A stretch of 64,000 nucleotides of DNA from JAWLHU01 sp041690255 (GTDB taxonomy: Bacteria; Bacillota; Sulfobacillia; Symbiobacteriales; Symbiobacteriaceae): the NCBI GenBank assembly GCA_041690255.1, contig JAWLHU010000002.1, positions 124,001 to 188,000 on the forward strand. Direction: 5' to 3'. Position 1 is the stretch's first letter. Each line of letters opens with the position of its first letter. The position numbers and the translations under genes were made by a program. This document shows, one piece after another, positions 50,940 through 58,821 of this stretch. Below the pieces are notes generated by a model that searched no databases, was not told the origin of the DNA, and worked only from the letters and a program-made list of their open reading frames with translations.

Positions 50940-53474
50940 CTACTCCTCCCGCAGCACCTGCAGCGGCTTGGCCGCGAGCACATCCAGCGTCGAGAGGACG
51001 CCGACCGTCACCGTCAGGAGCACCGTGATCAGCACCCCGGCGAGGACCGGTCCCGCAGCGGGCACGTACTTGACCTCCATGAGGTAGTTCATCACGTACC
51101 AGGCGGCGACCGCCGCGAGGCCCGAGCCCACCACGCCAGCCACCAGCCCCAGGGCGGCATACTCGACGGCGAAGATCTTCCAGACCTTGGAGCGCACGGC
51201 GCCCAGGGTCTTGTAGAGCACCGCCTCCCGGGTCCGCCGGAACTTCGTGGCGGCGATCGAAGAGGCCAAAATGATCAGCCCCGCCGCCACGCTGAAGCCC
51301 GCCACAAACCGGATCACCAAGCCAATCCGATCAAGCACATCGGCCACCGTGACGAGGATATCGTTCAGGTTGATGATCGTCACCGTCGGGAAGCTCTCCA
51401 CGACCGCCCGCTGGACCGGTCCGGCCTCCTCAGGCTTCACCCGGGCCAGGGCGATGTAGTTGACCGGCACGTTCTGCAGGCTCTCCGGCACGAAGATGAA
51501 GTTGAAGGAGAGCCCCGTCCGCACATCCAGCGTCCGCCGGATCGAGGCGACCGTCGCCGTGATCGGTGCCCCGCCCTCCAGCGTCATGCCGACCTCGGAG
51601 CCGACGCCCAGCCCCAGCCGCGCCGCCGCCTCCTCCTCGACCGAGACCAGCGGCTTGCCGTAGTCATCCGCCGCCCACCACTGGCCTGCGATCAGCTCCG
51701 CATTCTCCGGCAGCTCCTCGGCAAAGGTCAGGTTGAATTCGAAGTCGAACCAGCGGCGGCCATCATCGTCCAGGTTCAACTGATCCTTGGGCTTCCCTTC
51801 GATTGCGACCAACCGCCCCCGGACGACAGGGATCGGCGCCGGCGCCTGCTCCACGCCCGGGTGCCCCGCCAGCAGGGCCTGAAACGCATCTTCATCCCCC
51901 TGCTGCAGGCCGAGGAAGAACATGTTGGGCGTCCCGGCGGGCGATGTGACCCGCACCTCGTTCATGAGCGACTCCTGCATGAGGTAGACGCCCAGGACCA
52001 TCGAGACGCCGATGCCCAGGGCGAGCACCACCGCCGCCGCCTGCGAGCCCGGCCGGTGGAGGCTGGCCAGCCCCTGGCGCCCCGCCAGCCAGGCCCGAGG
52101 CAGCTTGATCCGCTTCGTAATCCGGACCGCCAGGGCCGATGCGCCCCAGAGGATCAGCACGGCGCCGATCAGCCCGCCCATGAAGCCGAAGCCCCAGGAG
52201 TAGCGGCCGGCCATCCAGGAGGCGATCAGCCCCAGTCCCACCGCTGCCACCGCCAGGAGGAGCGCCTCGCGCATCAGCGTACGCCGGTTCGGTCTCGCCC
52301 GCTGCTCCGCCATCTCCCGTCGGAAGACCAGGGCGGGCTTCACATCCGCAATCGCGGTCAGCGGCAGCATGGTGAAGAGGATCGCCGTCGCCAGGCCGAC
52401 CACCAGCCCCTGCAGGGCCACCCAGGGCGAGAGGGTCAGATCGATCTCCAGCTCAAGCAACTGGCCGACCACCTGGGGCATGATCAACTGGATCAGGTAG
52501 CCGATGATCACGCCGACCGCTGAGCCCAGCACGGCGAGGATCGCAATCTGCGTCACGAAGATGGCGATCACCCTGGCGTTCGTGCCCCCCATCACCTTCA
52601 TGATGGCGATGGAATCCAGCTTCTGCTGAATGAAGACCCGCACGGCGTTGGCCACGCCCAGCCCCCCGACCAGCAGGGCGACCATGGAGACGAGGGAGAG
52701 GAACGAGGTCATGCGGTCTAAGAACCGCTTGATCTGCGGCTGGGCCTCCCGGAAGTCGGCCACCTTCCCCTTCGCCGCCGCGAAGATGCTGGTCAGCTCG
52801 GCCCGGACCGGCTCCACCTGGTCATCGCTCGCCAGCTTGATCAGATACGTGTGCTCCGCCCGGGAGCCGAACTGGATCAGCCCGGCCTTCGCAATCCCGC
52901 CAGATGTGATCATGACCCGCGGGCCGATCCCCATGCCGGCGACCACCCGGTCGGGCTCCTTCACGATCACACCGGCCACCCGAAAGGTCTCGGTGCCGAT
53001 CTTCAGCGGGTCGCCGATGCTCATGCCCAGCCGGTCCAGCAACTCCGCACCCACGAGGACGCTCTCGTCGGTGAGGACGGCATCCGCCGGGTTCCGCTCC
53101 AGCACGCCGTAGAACGGGTAGCCCTGCGCCACCGCCTTCACCTGGACGAGGGTGGTGTTCTTATTCGCCGGGTTGACGGCCATGGAGGCGGTCTCTATGT
53201 GGTGGATGGCGGTCAGGCCGTAGCGCCCGGCCAGACCGGTCAGGGCTTGCTCCATCTCAGGGGTAGGGTTCCGGTTCATGGATACGGTCATGTCGGCCGC
53301 CATGAGGGTCCGGGCCTCCCGGAGCAGGGCAGCCTGGAGCGAGACGTTGAAGCCCCGGATTCCCACGAGCCCCGCCACCCCGATAGCGATGCCCAGCAGG
53401 AAGAAGATGAACTTGCGCCGGCCCCGTCGCAGCTCCCGGAGAGCCAGGCGGATGGTGAGGGCGAACTGCTTCAT
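50940..53474 (-). CDS. FtsX-like ABC permease, YbbP-like
   Basis: 844 residues. An N-terminal helix (about 20-42), a MacB-type external domain (about 43-250), a three-helix block (about 262-375), a second hydrophobic block (about 405-500), a second external domain and final helices (about 725-830) match the two-FtsX-domain permeases of the YbbP/LolE type. It starts right after its ATPase gene ends. With the ATPase and the divergent GDSL esterase it reproduces the E. coli tesA-ybbA-ybbP arrangement. The stop codon abuts the GC-rich repeat array. Confidence 0.88.
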   Translation of the reverse strand: MKQFALTIRLALRELRRGRRKFIFFLLGIAIGVAGLVGIRGFNVSLQAALLREARTLMAADMTVSMNRNPTPEMEQALTGLAGRYGLTAIHHIETASMAVNPANKNTTLVQVKAVAQGYPFYGVLERNPADAVLTDESVLVGAELLDRLGMSIGDPLKIGTETFRVAGVIVKEPDRVVAGMGIGPRVMITSGGIAKAGLIQFGSRAEHTYLIKLASDDQVEPVRAELTSIFAAAKGKVADFREAQPQIKRFLDRMTSFLSLVSMVALLVGGLGVANAVRVFIQQKLDSIAIMKVMGGTNARVIAIFVTQIAILAVLGSAVGVIIGYLIQLIMPQVVGQLLELEIDLTLSPWVALQGLVVGLATAILFTMLPLTAIADVKPALVFRREMAEQRARPNRRTLMREALLLAVAAVGLGLIASWMAGRYSWGFGFMGGLIGAVLILWGASALAVRITKRIKLPRAWLAGRQGLASLHRPGSQAAAVVLALGIGVSMVLGVYLMQESLMNEVRVTSPAGTPNMFFLGLQQGDEDAFQALLAGHPGVEQAPAPIPVVRGRLVAIEGKPKDQLNLDDDGRRWFDFEFNLTFAEELPENAELIAGQWWAADDYGKPLVSVEEEAAARLGLGVGSEVGMTLEGGAPITATVASIRRTLDVRTGLSFNFIFVPESLQNVPVNYIALARVKPEEAGPVQRAVVESFPTVTIINLNDILVTVADVLDRIGLVIRFVAGFSVAAGLIILASSIAATKFRRTREAVLYKTLGAVRSKVWKIFAVEYAALGLVAGVVGSGLAAVAAWYVMNYLMEVKYVPAAGPVLAGVLITVLLTVTVGVLSTLDVLAAKPLQVLREE

Positions 53475-54170
53475 TCAGCGAACCCCCTCCCGGATGCGGG
53501 TCAACTCATCCCCCACGATGTGGCCGTCGCGCAGGCTGACGATCCGGTCGGCCTGGCGGGCCAGGTCCGGGTCGTGGGTGACCAGGATCATGGTAGTCCC
53601 CTGCTCCCGGTTGAGCCGGAGCATCAGCTCGACGATCCGGTCGCCGGTGGCGGAGTCGAGGTTGCCGGTGGGCTCATCCGCCAGGAGGAGGGCCGGGCGC
53701 CCCGCAAAGGCCCGCGCGATAGCCACCCGCTGCTGCTCGCCGCCCGAGAGCTGGACGGGGTAGTGGTGCCCCCGCTCGGAGAGGCCGACCTCGCTCAGCA
53801 GCTCCTTCGCCCGCTGGACGGGGTCGCCATCGAAGCCGGAGAGTTCGAGGGGGAGGGCGACATTCTCCTCGGCGGTCAGGTTCGGGATCAGGTTGAACGA
53901 CTGAAAGACGATGCCCACCTTGCGGCCGCGGAGGATCGCCAGCCCATCCTCCGAGAGGCCGGTGATCTCCTGGCCATCGATCTGGATCGACCCGCCGGAT
54001 GGGGCATCCAGCCCGGCGATCAGGCCGAGCAGGGTCGACTTGCCGCTGCCCGAGGGCCCCATGACCGCCAGGACCTGGCCCGGCTCTACCGTAAGGTCGA
54101 CCGGTTTGAGGACCTCCAGCACCCGGTCCCCGCTCTTCAGCGTCTTATACACACCAGAGAGTTTCAGCAT
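53475..54170 (-). CDS. ABC transporter ATP-binding protein, YbbA/LolD type
   Basis: 231 residues from ATG 54170 (the frame is open upstream, but homology begins at MLKLSGVYKTLKSGDRVLEVL). Walker A GPSGSGKST, Q-loop FQSFNLIPNLTAEENV, signature LSGGEQQRVAIARAF and Walker B LLLADEPTGNLD are intact. It belongs to the MacB/LolD/YbbA group and is the motor of the adjoining permease. GGATGG before the ATG is a modest ribosome binding site. Confidence 0.9.
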   Translation of the reverse strand: MLKLSGVYKTLKSGDRVLEVLKPVDLTVEPGQVLAVMGPSGSGKSTLLGLIAGLDAPSGGSIQIDGQEITGLSEDGLAILRGRKVGIVFQSFNLIPNLTAEENVALPLELSGFDGDPVQRAKELLSEVGLSERGHHYPVQLSGGEQQRVAIARAFAGRPALLLADEPTGNLDSATGDRIVELMLRLNREQGTTMILVTHDPDLARQADRIVSLRDGHIVGDELTRIREGVR

Positions 54171-54259
54171 AGGGAATCCATCCTTTTTGAATCGGAATGG
54201 GTGATCGCGTTGGTGGTGCACCCTGTAGTAGAATGGGAGCGAAGGGGGAAGCGCAAAGC

Positions 54260-55021
54260 ATGCGCCGGTATTCGAACATGGTACTTCTTTTTGTCGTGTT
54301 GATCATCGCCCTGGGCACGGCAGGGTGTGGGAAGGGCAAGAACCCCGAGGCGGCGGCAGAGAAGTCGGCACAACAGTCGGCACAACATTCGGCTCGGCAG
54401 TCGGCACCGGAGGCGGCTGCGCTGAGGGCGACAGCGATCAAGACGCCGGATCCGACCATCGATCGGAGCGGCTGGCCGGTGATCGTCGCCTTTGGGGACT
54501 CGCTGACCGCCGGGCTGGGGGTGCCCGCTGAGCAGAACTACCCGAGCCAGCTCCAGGCGCAGCTGGACGAGAAGGGCTACCGGTACCGGGTGGTGAACGC
54601 CGGGATCTCCGGGGACCTCTCCGCCGGCGGCCTGAACCGGGTGGAGTCGATCCTGGAGCACAAGCCGAGCCTGGTCATTCTGGAACTGGGCGCCAACGAC
54701 GGCCTGCAGGGCAAGTCGACCGCGGCGATGCGAGAGAACCTGGCGGGGATCATCGAGCGGCTGCAGGAGGAGGGTGTGACGGTGGTGCTGGCCGGCATGC
54801 ACGCCCCGCCTAACTATGGTCCTGAGTATACCCAAGAGTTCCATCAGGTCTACGTGGATCTGGCAGATGCGTACAAGCTGCCCTTCATTCCCTTCTTCCT
54901 GGAGGAGGTGGGCGGTCTGCCGGGCCTGAATCTGGCGGATGGGATCCATCCCACGGCGGATGGGTACGTGCTCGTGGTGAAGACGGTCATGGAGACGCTG
55001 GAGCCGCTGCTGACGAAGTAG
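54260..55021 (+). CDS. GDSL-type esterase/lysophospholipase, lipoprotein (TesA-like)
   Basis: 253 residues from ATG 54260. Lipobox LGTAGC (Cys23), an Ala/Gln/Ser linker with tandem SAQQ/SAQH/SARQ repeats (about 34-50), and an SGNH hydrolase domain: block I VAFGDSLTAGLGV (Ser), block III ELGANDGLQG (Asn) and block V DGIHPTADGY (Asp/His). TesA-type enzymes hydrolyse lysophospholipids and thioesters. Here it is tethered outside the cell. It is divergent from the YbbAP-like genes, 89 bases apart. Confidence 0.88.
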   Translation: MRRYSNMVLLFVVLIIALGTAGCGKGKNPEAAAEKSAQQSAQHSARQSAPEAAALRATAIKTPDPTIDRSGWPVIVAFGDSLTAGLGVPAEQNYPSQLQAQLDEKGYRYRVVNAGISGDLSAGGLNRVESILEHKPSLVILELGANDGLQGKSTAAMRENLAGIIERLQEEGVTVVLAGMHAPPNYGPEYTQEFHQVYVDLADAYKLPFIPFFLEEVGGLPGLNLADGIHPTADGYVLVVKTVMETLEPLLTK

Positions 55022-55027
55022 AGAGGG

Positions 55028-55210
55028 ATGAGTACATTGGCGGAGCTGTTGAAGCCGGGCGAGGCGGCGACGATCAAGGGTTGCAGCAAGAAGACGATCC
55101 ACCGGGCCTGCGAGCAGGGGAAGCTGAACCACGAGTACGACCCGGTGACCGGCGAGTACTCGGTCTACGATGACGAGAAGTTCGCCGCCTGGCAGCCGGT
55201 GCGGCAGTAG
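55028..55210 (+). CDS. Small excisionase/MerR-like helix-turn-helix protein
   Basis: 60 residues. LLKPGEAATIKGCSKKTIHRACEQGKLNHEYDPVTGEYSVYDDEKFAAW is an HTH_17/excisionase-type winged helix covering the whole protein. It begins six bases after the esterase stop; GAGAGGG sits so close to the ATG that a TTG three codons on is a possible start. No phage genes are nearby, so it is more likely a small DNA-binding regulator. Confidence 0.72.
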   Translation: MSTLAELLKPGEAATIKGCSKKTIHRACEQGKLNHEYDPVTGEYSVYDDEKFAAWQPVRQ

Positions 55211-55230
55211 AGGCTGTTTGAAACGTGATT

Positions 55231-55265
55231 GATCCCTCCCCTCGTCTGTTGAGGTAGGAGGGATC
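55231..55265 (+). promoter_or_regulatory. Hairpin that sequesters the serpin ribosome binding site
   Basis: GATCCCTCC (55231-55239) pairs perfectly with GGAGGGATC (55257-55265), and an inner CCTC/GAGG continues the stem. The 3' arm contains the Shine-Dalgarno GGAGG, eight bases before the serpin ATG at 55270. There is no T-tract after it, so translation control is more likely than termination. Confidence 0.6.
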
Positions 55266-55269
55266 ATCC

Positions 55270-56475
55270 ATGCGCAAGGGATTGGCCGCACTGCTCATGA
55301 CTGCGCTCCTCGCCGGCTGTGGCGGGGTGACGCCCGCTCCCGCCCCGGCCCCGGCCGACAAACCGGCCCCCGCTACGGAGGTGGACGCCCGCCTCACCGG
55401 TGCCGGCGTCAGCTTCGGCTTCGATCTGTTGAAGCAGGTCTACGACGGTAAGAACACCTTCCTCTCCCCGCCCAGCGCCAGCGTGATCCTCAGCCTGACC
55501 GCCAACGGGGCGAGGGGGGCGACGCAGGAGGGCATGCTCCAGGGGTTGCGGGCCGGCGACCTGACCCTGGACGAGCTGAACCGGGCCAACGCCGCCCTGC
55601 AGAGCGTCCTGGCCAACCCGGACCCCAAGGTGGAGCTCTCCCTGGCCAACGCTGTCTGGTATGACAAGGAGTTCACGGTAGCACCGGCCTTCGTGGCGGT
55701 GGCCAAGGAGCACTACCGGGCCGAGCTGAAGGAAGGGCTGAGCGTTCCGGCGATCAACAAGTGGGTGAAGGACCAGACCCGGGGGCGGATCCCGGAGATC
55801 CTGGACAAGACCTCGCCCCTGACCGTCATGGTCCTGGTCAACGCGATCTACTTCAAGGGGGAGTGGTCCTCCCCGTTCAAGGCGAACAGCACCTCCGATC
55901 GGTCCTTCACGAGGGTGGATGGCTCCACGAAGTCAGTGCCCTTCATGAGCCGGCGGGCGCATTTCGGCTATATCGAGGTGGATGGGGTCCGCGGCGTCCG
56001 CCTGCCCTACGGCGATGGGCGCCTGGCCATGTACGCCCTCATGCCCGACCGGTGGGATGGGTTCGTGGAGTCGCTCACGGCCGAGCGCTGGGCCGCCTGG
56101 ATGGCGGCTGCCGGCCGGCGTGAGCTGGCACTGGCCCTGCCCAAGGTGAAGCTGGAGGCATCGATGGAGCTGAAGGAGCCGCTGATCGCCATGGGCATGG
56201 GCGAGGCCTTCGATCCGAACCGGGCGGACTTCTCCGGCCTCTTCGCCACGCTCAGTGAGCCGGTCTACATCAGCCGGGTGGTCCAGAAGAGCTTCCTGGA
56301 GATCAACGAGAAGGGGACCGAGGCGGCAGCCGCCACTGCAGTGGAGGTGACGGCGACTTCGGCCGCCCCCTCCGAGCCGCCGCTGGTGCTGGAGCTGAAC
56401 CGCCCGTTCCTGGTCGCCATTCGGGACGACGTGACCGGAGCGCTCCTCTTCCTGGGCGTGATCATGGAGCCGTAG
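55270..56475 (+). CDS. Lipoprotein serpin
   Basis: 401 residues. Lipobox LLAGC (Cys17) and a Pro/Ala linker precede a serpin fold (FLSPPSASVILSLTANGARG, LVNAIYFKGEWSSPF, NRPFLVAIRDDVTGALLFLG). The reactive-centre hinge GTEAAAAT (about residues 349-356) has the small-residue pattern of inhibitory serpins. By hinge counting the scissile bond falls near Thr363-Ser364 in VTATSAAPS. The segment after the SLANAVWYDKEF strand is about ten residues shorter than usual (ELKEGLSVPAINKWV). It probably inhibits proteases at the cell surface. A terminator follows. Confidence 0.87.
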   Translation: MRKGLAALLMTALLAGCGGVTPAPAPAPADKPAPATEVDARLTGAGVSFGFDLLKQVYDGKNTFLSPPSASVILSLTANGARGATQEGMLQGLRAGDLTLDELNRANAALQSVLANPDPKVELSLANAVWYDKEFTVAPAFVAVAKEHYRAELKEGLSVPAINKWVKDQTRGRIPEILDKTSPLTVMVLVNAIYFKGEWSSPFKANSTSDRSFTRVDGSTKSVPFMSRRAHFGYIEVDGVRGVRLPYGDGRLAMYALMPDRWDGFVESLTAERWAAWMAAAGRRELALALPKVKLEASMELKEPLIAMGMGEAFDPNRADFSGLFATLSEPVYISRVVQKSFLEINEKGTEAAAATAVEVTATSAAPSEPPLVLELNRPFLVAIRDDVTGALLFLGVIMEP

Positions 56476-56481
56476 ACACGA

Positions 56482-56512
56482 AGAGCCGTGAGGGATCAAC
56501 CCTCGCGGCTCT
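56482..56512. terminator. Bidirectional terminator
   Basis: AGAGCCGTGAGGG (56482-56494) pairs with CCCTCGCGGCTCT (56500-56512), one mismatch, between convergent serpin and methyltransferase genes. Confidence 0.8.
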
Positions 56513-56517
56513 GCTGC

Positions 56518-57279
56518 TTATCGCTTCGTCCCGATCAAGATCGCCTTGTGGAGGATGAAGCCGGTCTCATCGATCTGGTACTGGGCCTTCGCGTCGGATG
56601 GAGCCTCGTCGAGGAGCCGCCGGAGCTCATCCGCCACGTCTTCGGGGACCGACATGCGGCGGAGCCAGTTCTCCCGCTCCATGCGGGTGGTGAAGGTGTG
56701 GGCCAGGCGGAAGGCGAGGCCGGCGCCGGTCAGGTACCGCTCCCACTCGGAGATCGAATGGGCCCGGAAGTGGCTGGGGTCGCGCCTCTTCTCAATCCCG
56801 TTGATGAACCGGTCCAGGGCTGGGTCCTCCGGAGCTACGTTATCGATGATGACAAGCCGTCCCCCGGGCTTCAGCACCCGGGCCGCCTCGGCGCAGAAGG
56901 CATCGATATGGGGGAAGTGGTGGGCCGCGATCCGGCAGGTGACCACATCAAACGAGTGATCGGGGAAGGGGAGATGCTCGGCGTCGGCCTCCTGAAAGCG
57001 GACGTTGGTCAGGTCGCGGGCCTCGGCCTCTCGCCGGGCCTCCTCCAGCATCTCGGGGGTCAGATCGACGCCCACGACCCGGGAACAGTGCGGGGCGAGG
57101 GCGAAGGCGGTGTGGCCGGTGGCGGTGGCCACATCCAGCAGGGTCTCCTTCCCGGTCAGGCCCGCCAGGTCGGGGAGGAGGGGCAGGTCCTTCCCCTTGG
57201 CATGGACATCGCTCACCTTGTAGAGGGTGGCATTTGCCCCGAACTGCCGCTTTACGCTCTCCTTCATCGCATCGCTCAT
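56518..57279 (-). CDS. Class I SAM-dependent methyltransferase
   Basis: 253 residues. Motif I LLDVATATGHTAFAL (about residues 46-60), the acidic loop VVGVDLTPEM, motif II SFDVVTCRIAAHHF and motif III LKPGGRLVIID identify a UbiE/Methyltransf_11-type enzyme. The substrate is not evident; the C-terminal MERENWLRRM segment resembles small-molecule methyltransferases. AGGAGGTAATC precedes the ATG. It is monocistronic and convergent with the serpin gene. Confidence 0.87.
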   Translation of the reverse strand: MSDAMKESVKRQFGANATLYKVSDVHAKGKDLPLLPDLAGLTGKETLLDVATATGHTAFALAPHCSRVVGVDLTPEMLEEARREAEARDLTNVRFQEADAEHLPFPDHSFDVVTCRIAAHHFPHIDAFCAEAARVLKPGGRLVIIDNVAPEDPALDRFINGIEKRRDPSHFRAHSISEWERYLTGAGLAFRLAHTFTTRMERENWLRRMSVPEDVADELRRLLDEAPSDAKAQYQIDETGFILHKAILIGTKR

Positions 57280-57462
57280 CTTGATTACCTCCTATGCGTG
57301 AGTTGCATGTCAAGCATAACCCGGGGGCATGGATGGATGGAAATGCCGGTCCGTCATAGGGGTATAACGGGGGGCTACCGGTAGGTGGAGAGCCCCTGGA
57401 ACTATTGCTCCATTCAGTTCGTCCCTGAAGTGCAGCCCCATGCGAGAATGGAGGGAGAGCGG

Positions 57463-57504
57463 ATGGACGAGCACGCCTGGCTGATCGCCGAGCACCCCTT
57501 ATAA
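57463..57504 (+). CDS. Candidate 13-residue leader peptide
   Basis: GGAGGGAGAGCGG precedes ATG 57463, which opens a frame MDEHAWLIAEHPL before TAA, 81 bases before the efflux gene. A strong ribosome binding site on so short a frame suggests a regulatory leader, as with some resistance genes. No clear competing hairpins were found. The rest of 57280-57585 shows no gene. Confidence 0.3.
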   Translation: MDEHAWLIAEHPL

Positions 57505-57585
57505 AACCATGCCCGGCTCGCCAGGGGCCCCCCGGTGGAGTGGTCCGTCGTTTGGCGCGCGGATTTTTATACCGGGAGGTACTCT

Positions 57586-58794
57586 GTGGTGCACTGGCAG
57601 GCGGAATGGAGCCGGTTTCGGATGCTCTGGGCGATCTCGAACGTGCGCTGGCTCGCCCTGACCCAGTTTCTGACCCAGTTCACGCTCTACAGCACGGTGA
57701 TCGTCGCCTTTCAGACGAGCCGCGGGCTCTCGCTCACGGAGATGTTCCTGCTGGAGTCGCTGATCAGCCTGGTGATCTTCGTCTTCGAGATCCCGACGGG
57801 GATTCTGGCCGACCGGCTCGGCTACCGGCGGATGATGATCCTGGGGCAGTCCCTCTTCCTGGCCAGCTATGTGGTTTTCCCCCTGGCCTTCGGCTTCTGG
57901 CCATTCGCCCTCTCGACCCTGCTCTTCGGCGTCGGGCTGGCGGCCCAGTCGGGCTGCGATTCGGCTCTGCTCTACGAGAGCCTGCCCGAGGGAGAGCGGG
58001 AAGGGTTGGCAACCCAGGCGTTCGGGCTGACGAGTGCGGCGGCGACGGCCGGCTTCGTGAGTGGTACAGCGGTCGGCTCCTTCCTGGGGGCGATCGACCC
58101 GGTGGTGCCGGTGGCGCTCAACATTCTGCCCATGGCCCTGGCCCTGGCGGTCTCCTTCCGGCTCAAGCCGGTGGCACCGCCGGTTGGGGCAGAGGACCAC
58201 CAGGGCCACGCTGCGCTCGCCCTCCTCCGCTCGGCGGCCGGCCTGATCCGCAGGGAGCCGGCTCTCGTAGGGCTCCGCATGGTCGGCACCGCCGGCTTCG
58301 CCCTGCTGCAGGCGATCTTCTGGTACAACCAGCCGCTCTTCGAGCGGGCAGGGATCGCTGTCGCCTGGTTCGGCCCGCTGACCGCCCTGGCCCTGGGCGG
58401 GCAGATGCTCCTCGCCCTGGTCGCCGGGGCAGCGGAGCGGCGGCTGGGGGTGCGCGGGGCGCTGCTGCTGGCTCACTGGCTGCCCGCCCTGGCCTACCTG
58501 CTCCTGGCCCGACCCACCGGCCCTCTCCTCACCGCCCTGCTGGTGGCGCTGGTCGTGGGGGGCGGGGCCTGGCGCCAGCCGGTGATCAGCGGGGAGCTGA
58601 ACCGCCGGATCCCCACCGGCGGGCGGGCCACGGCCCTCTCCGCGCTCTCCTTCCTCGCCATGTTCGCCTCGATCAGCATCAACCCGCTGATCGGGTGGAT
58701 GGGGGATATCGGGCTCTCCCTGGTGGCGCTCGGCCTGGGCGGCGGCCTTCTGGCCCTGGGGCTGGCGGCGCCGCTCCTGACCCGACCGCAATGA
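57586..58794 (+). CDS. MFS transporter
   Basis: 402 residues from GTG 57586 (GGGAGG six bases upstream); a longer frame from 57535 lacks a ribosome binding site. Twelve hydrophobic segments and the loop-2 motif GILADRLGYRRMMILGQ identify a major facilitator. The first helix begins NVRWLALTQFLTQFTLY. Its substrate is unknown; drug efflux is possible. It ends at a small hairpin shared with the convergent kinase gene. Confidence 0.87.
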   Translation: MVHWQAEWSRFRMLWAISNVRWLALTQFLTQFTLYSTVIVAFQTSRGLSLTEMFLLESLISLVIFVFEIPTGILADRLGYRRMMILGQSLFLASYVVFPLAFGFWPFALSTLLFGVGLAAQSGCDSALLYESLPEGEREGLATQAFGLTSAAATAGFVSGTAVGSFLGAIDPVVPVALNILPMALALAVSFRLKPVAPPVGAEDHQGHAALALLRSAAGLIRREPALVGLRMVGTAGFALLQAIFWYNQPLFERAGIAVAWFGPLTALALGGQMLLALVAGAAERRLGVRGALLLAHWLPALAYLLLARPTGPLLTALLVALVVGGGAWRQPVISGELNRRIPTGGRATALSALSFLAMFASISINPLIGWMGDIGLSLVALGLGGGLLALGLAAPLLTRPQ

Positions 58795-58798
58795 GATA

Positions 58799-58817
58799 AG
58801 CCGCCCACTGGGCGGCT
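58799..58817. terminator. Bidirectional terminator
   Basis: AGCCGCCC (58799-58806), loop ACT, GGGCGGCT (58810-58817), extended by ATGAGA/TCTCAT arms, between convergent genes. Confidence 0.65.
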
Positions 58818-58821
58818 CCTC

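Noticed and set aside
50026..50983. Long collagen-like open frames (GAP/WAPG repeats) on both strands
   Set aside because: They exist only because the 17/18-bp GC-rich unit has no stop codons. All frames are open, none has a ribosome binding site, and 17-bp units shift the frame repeatedly.
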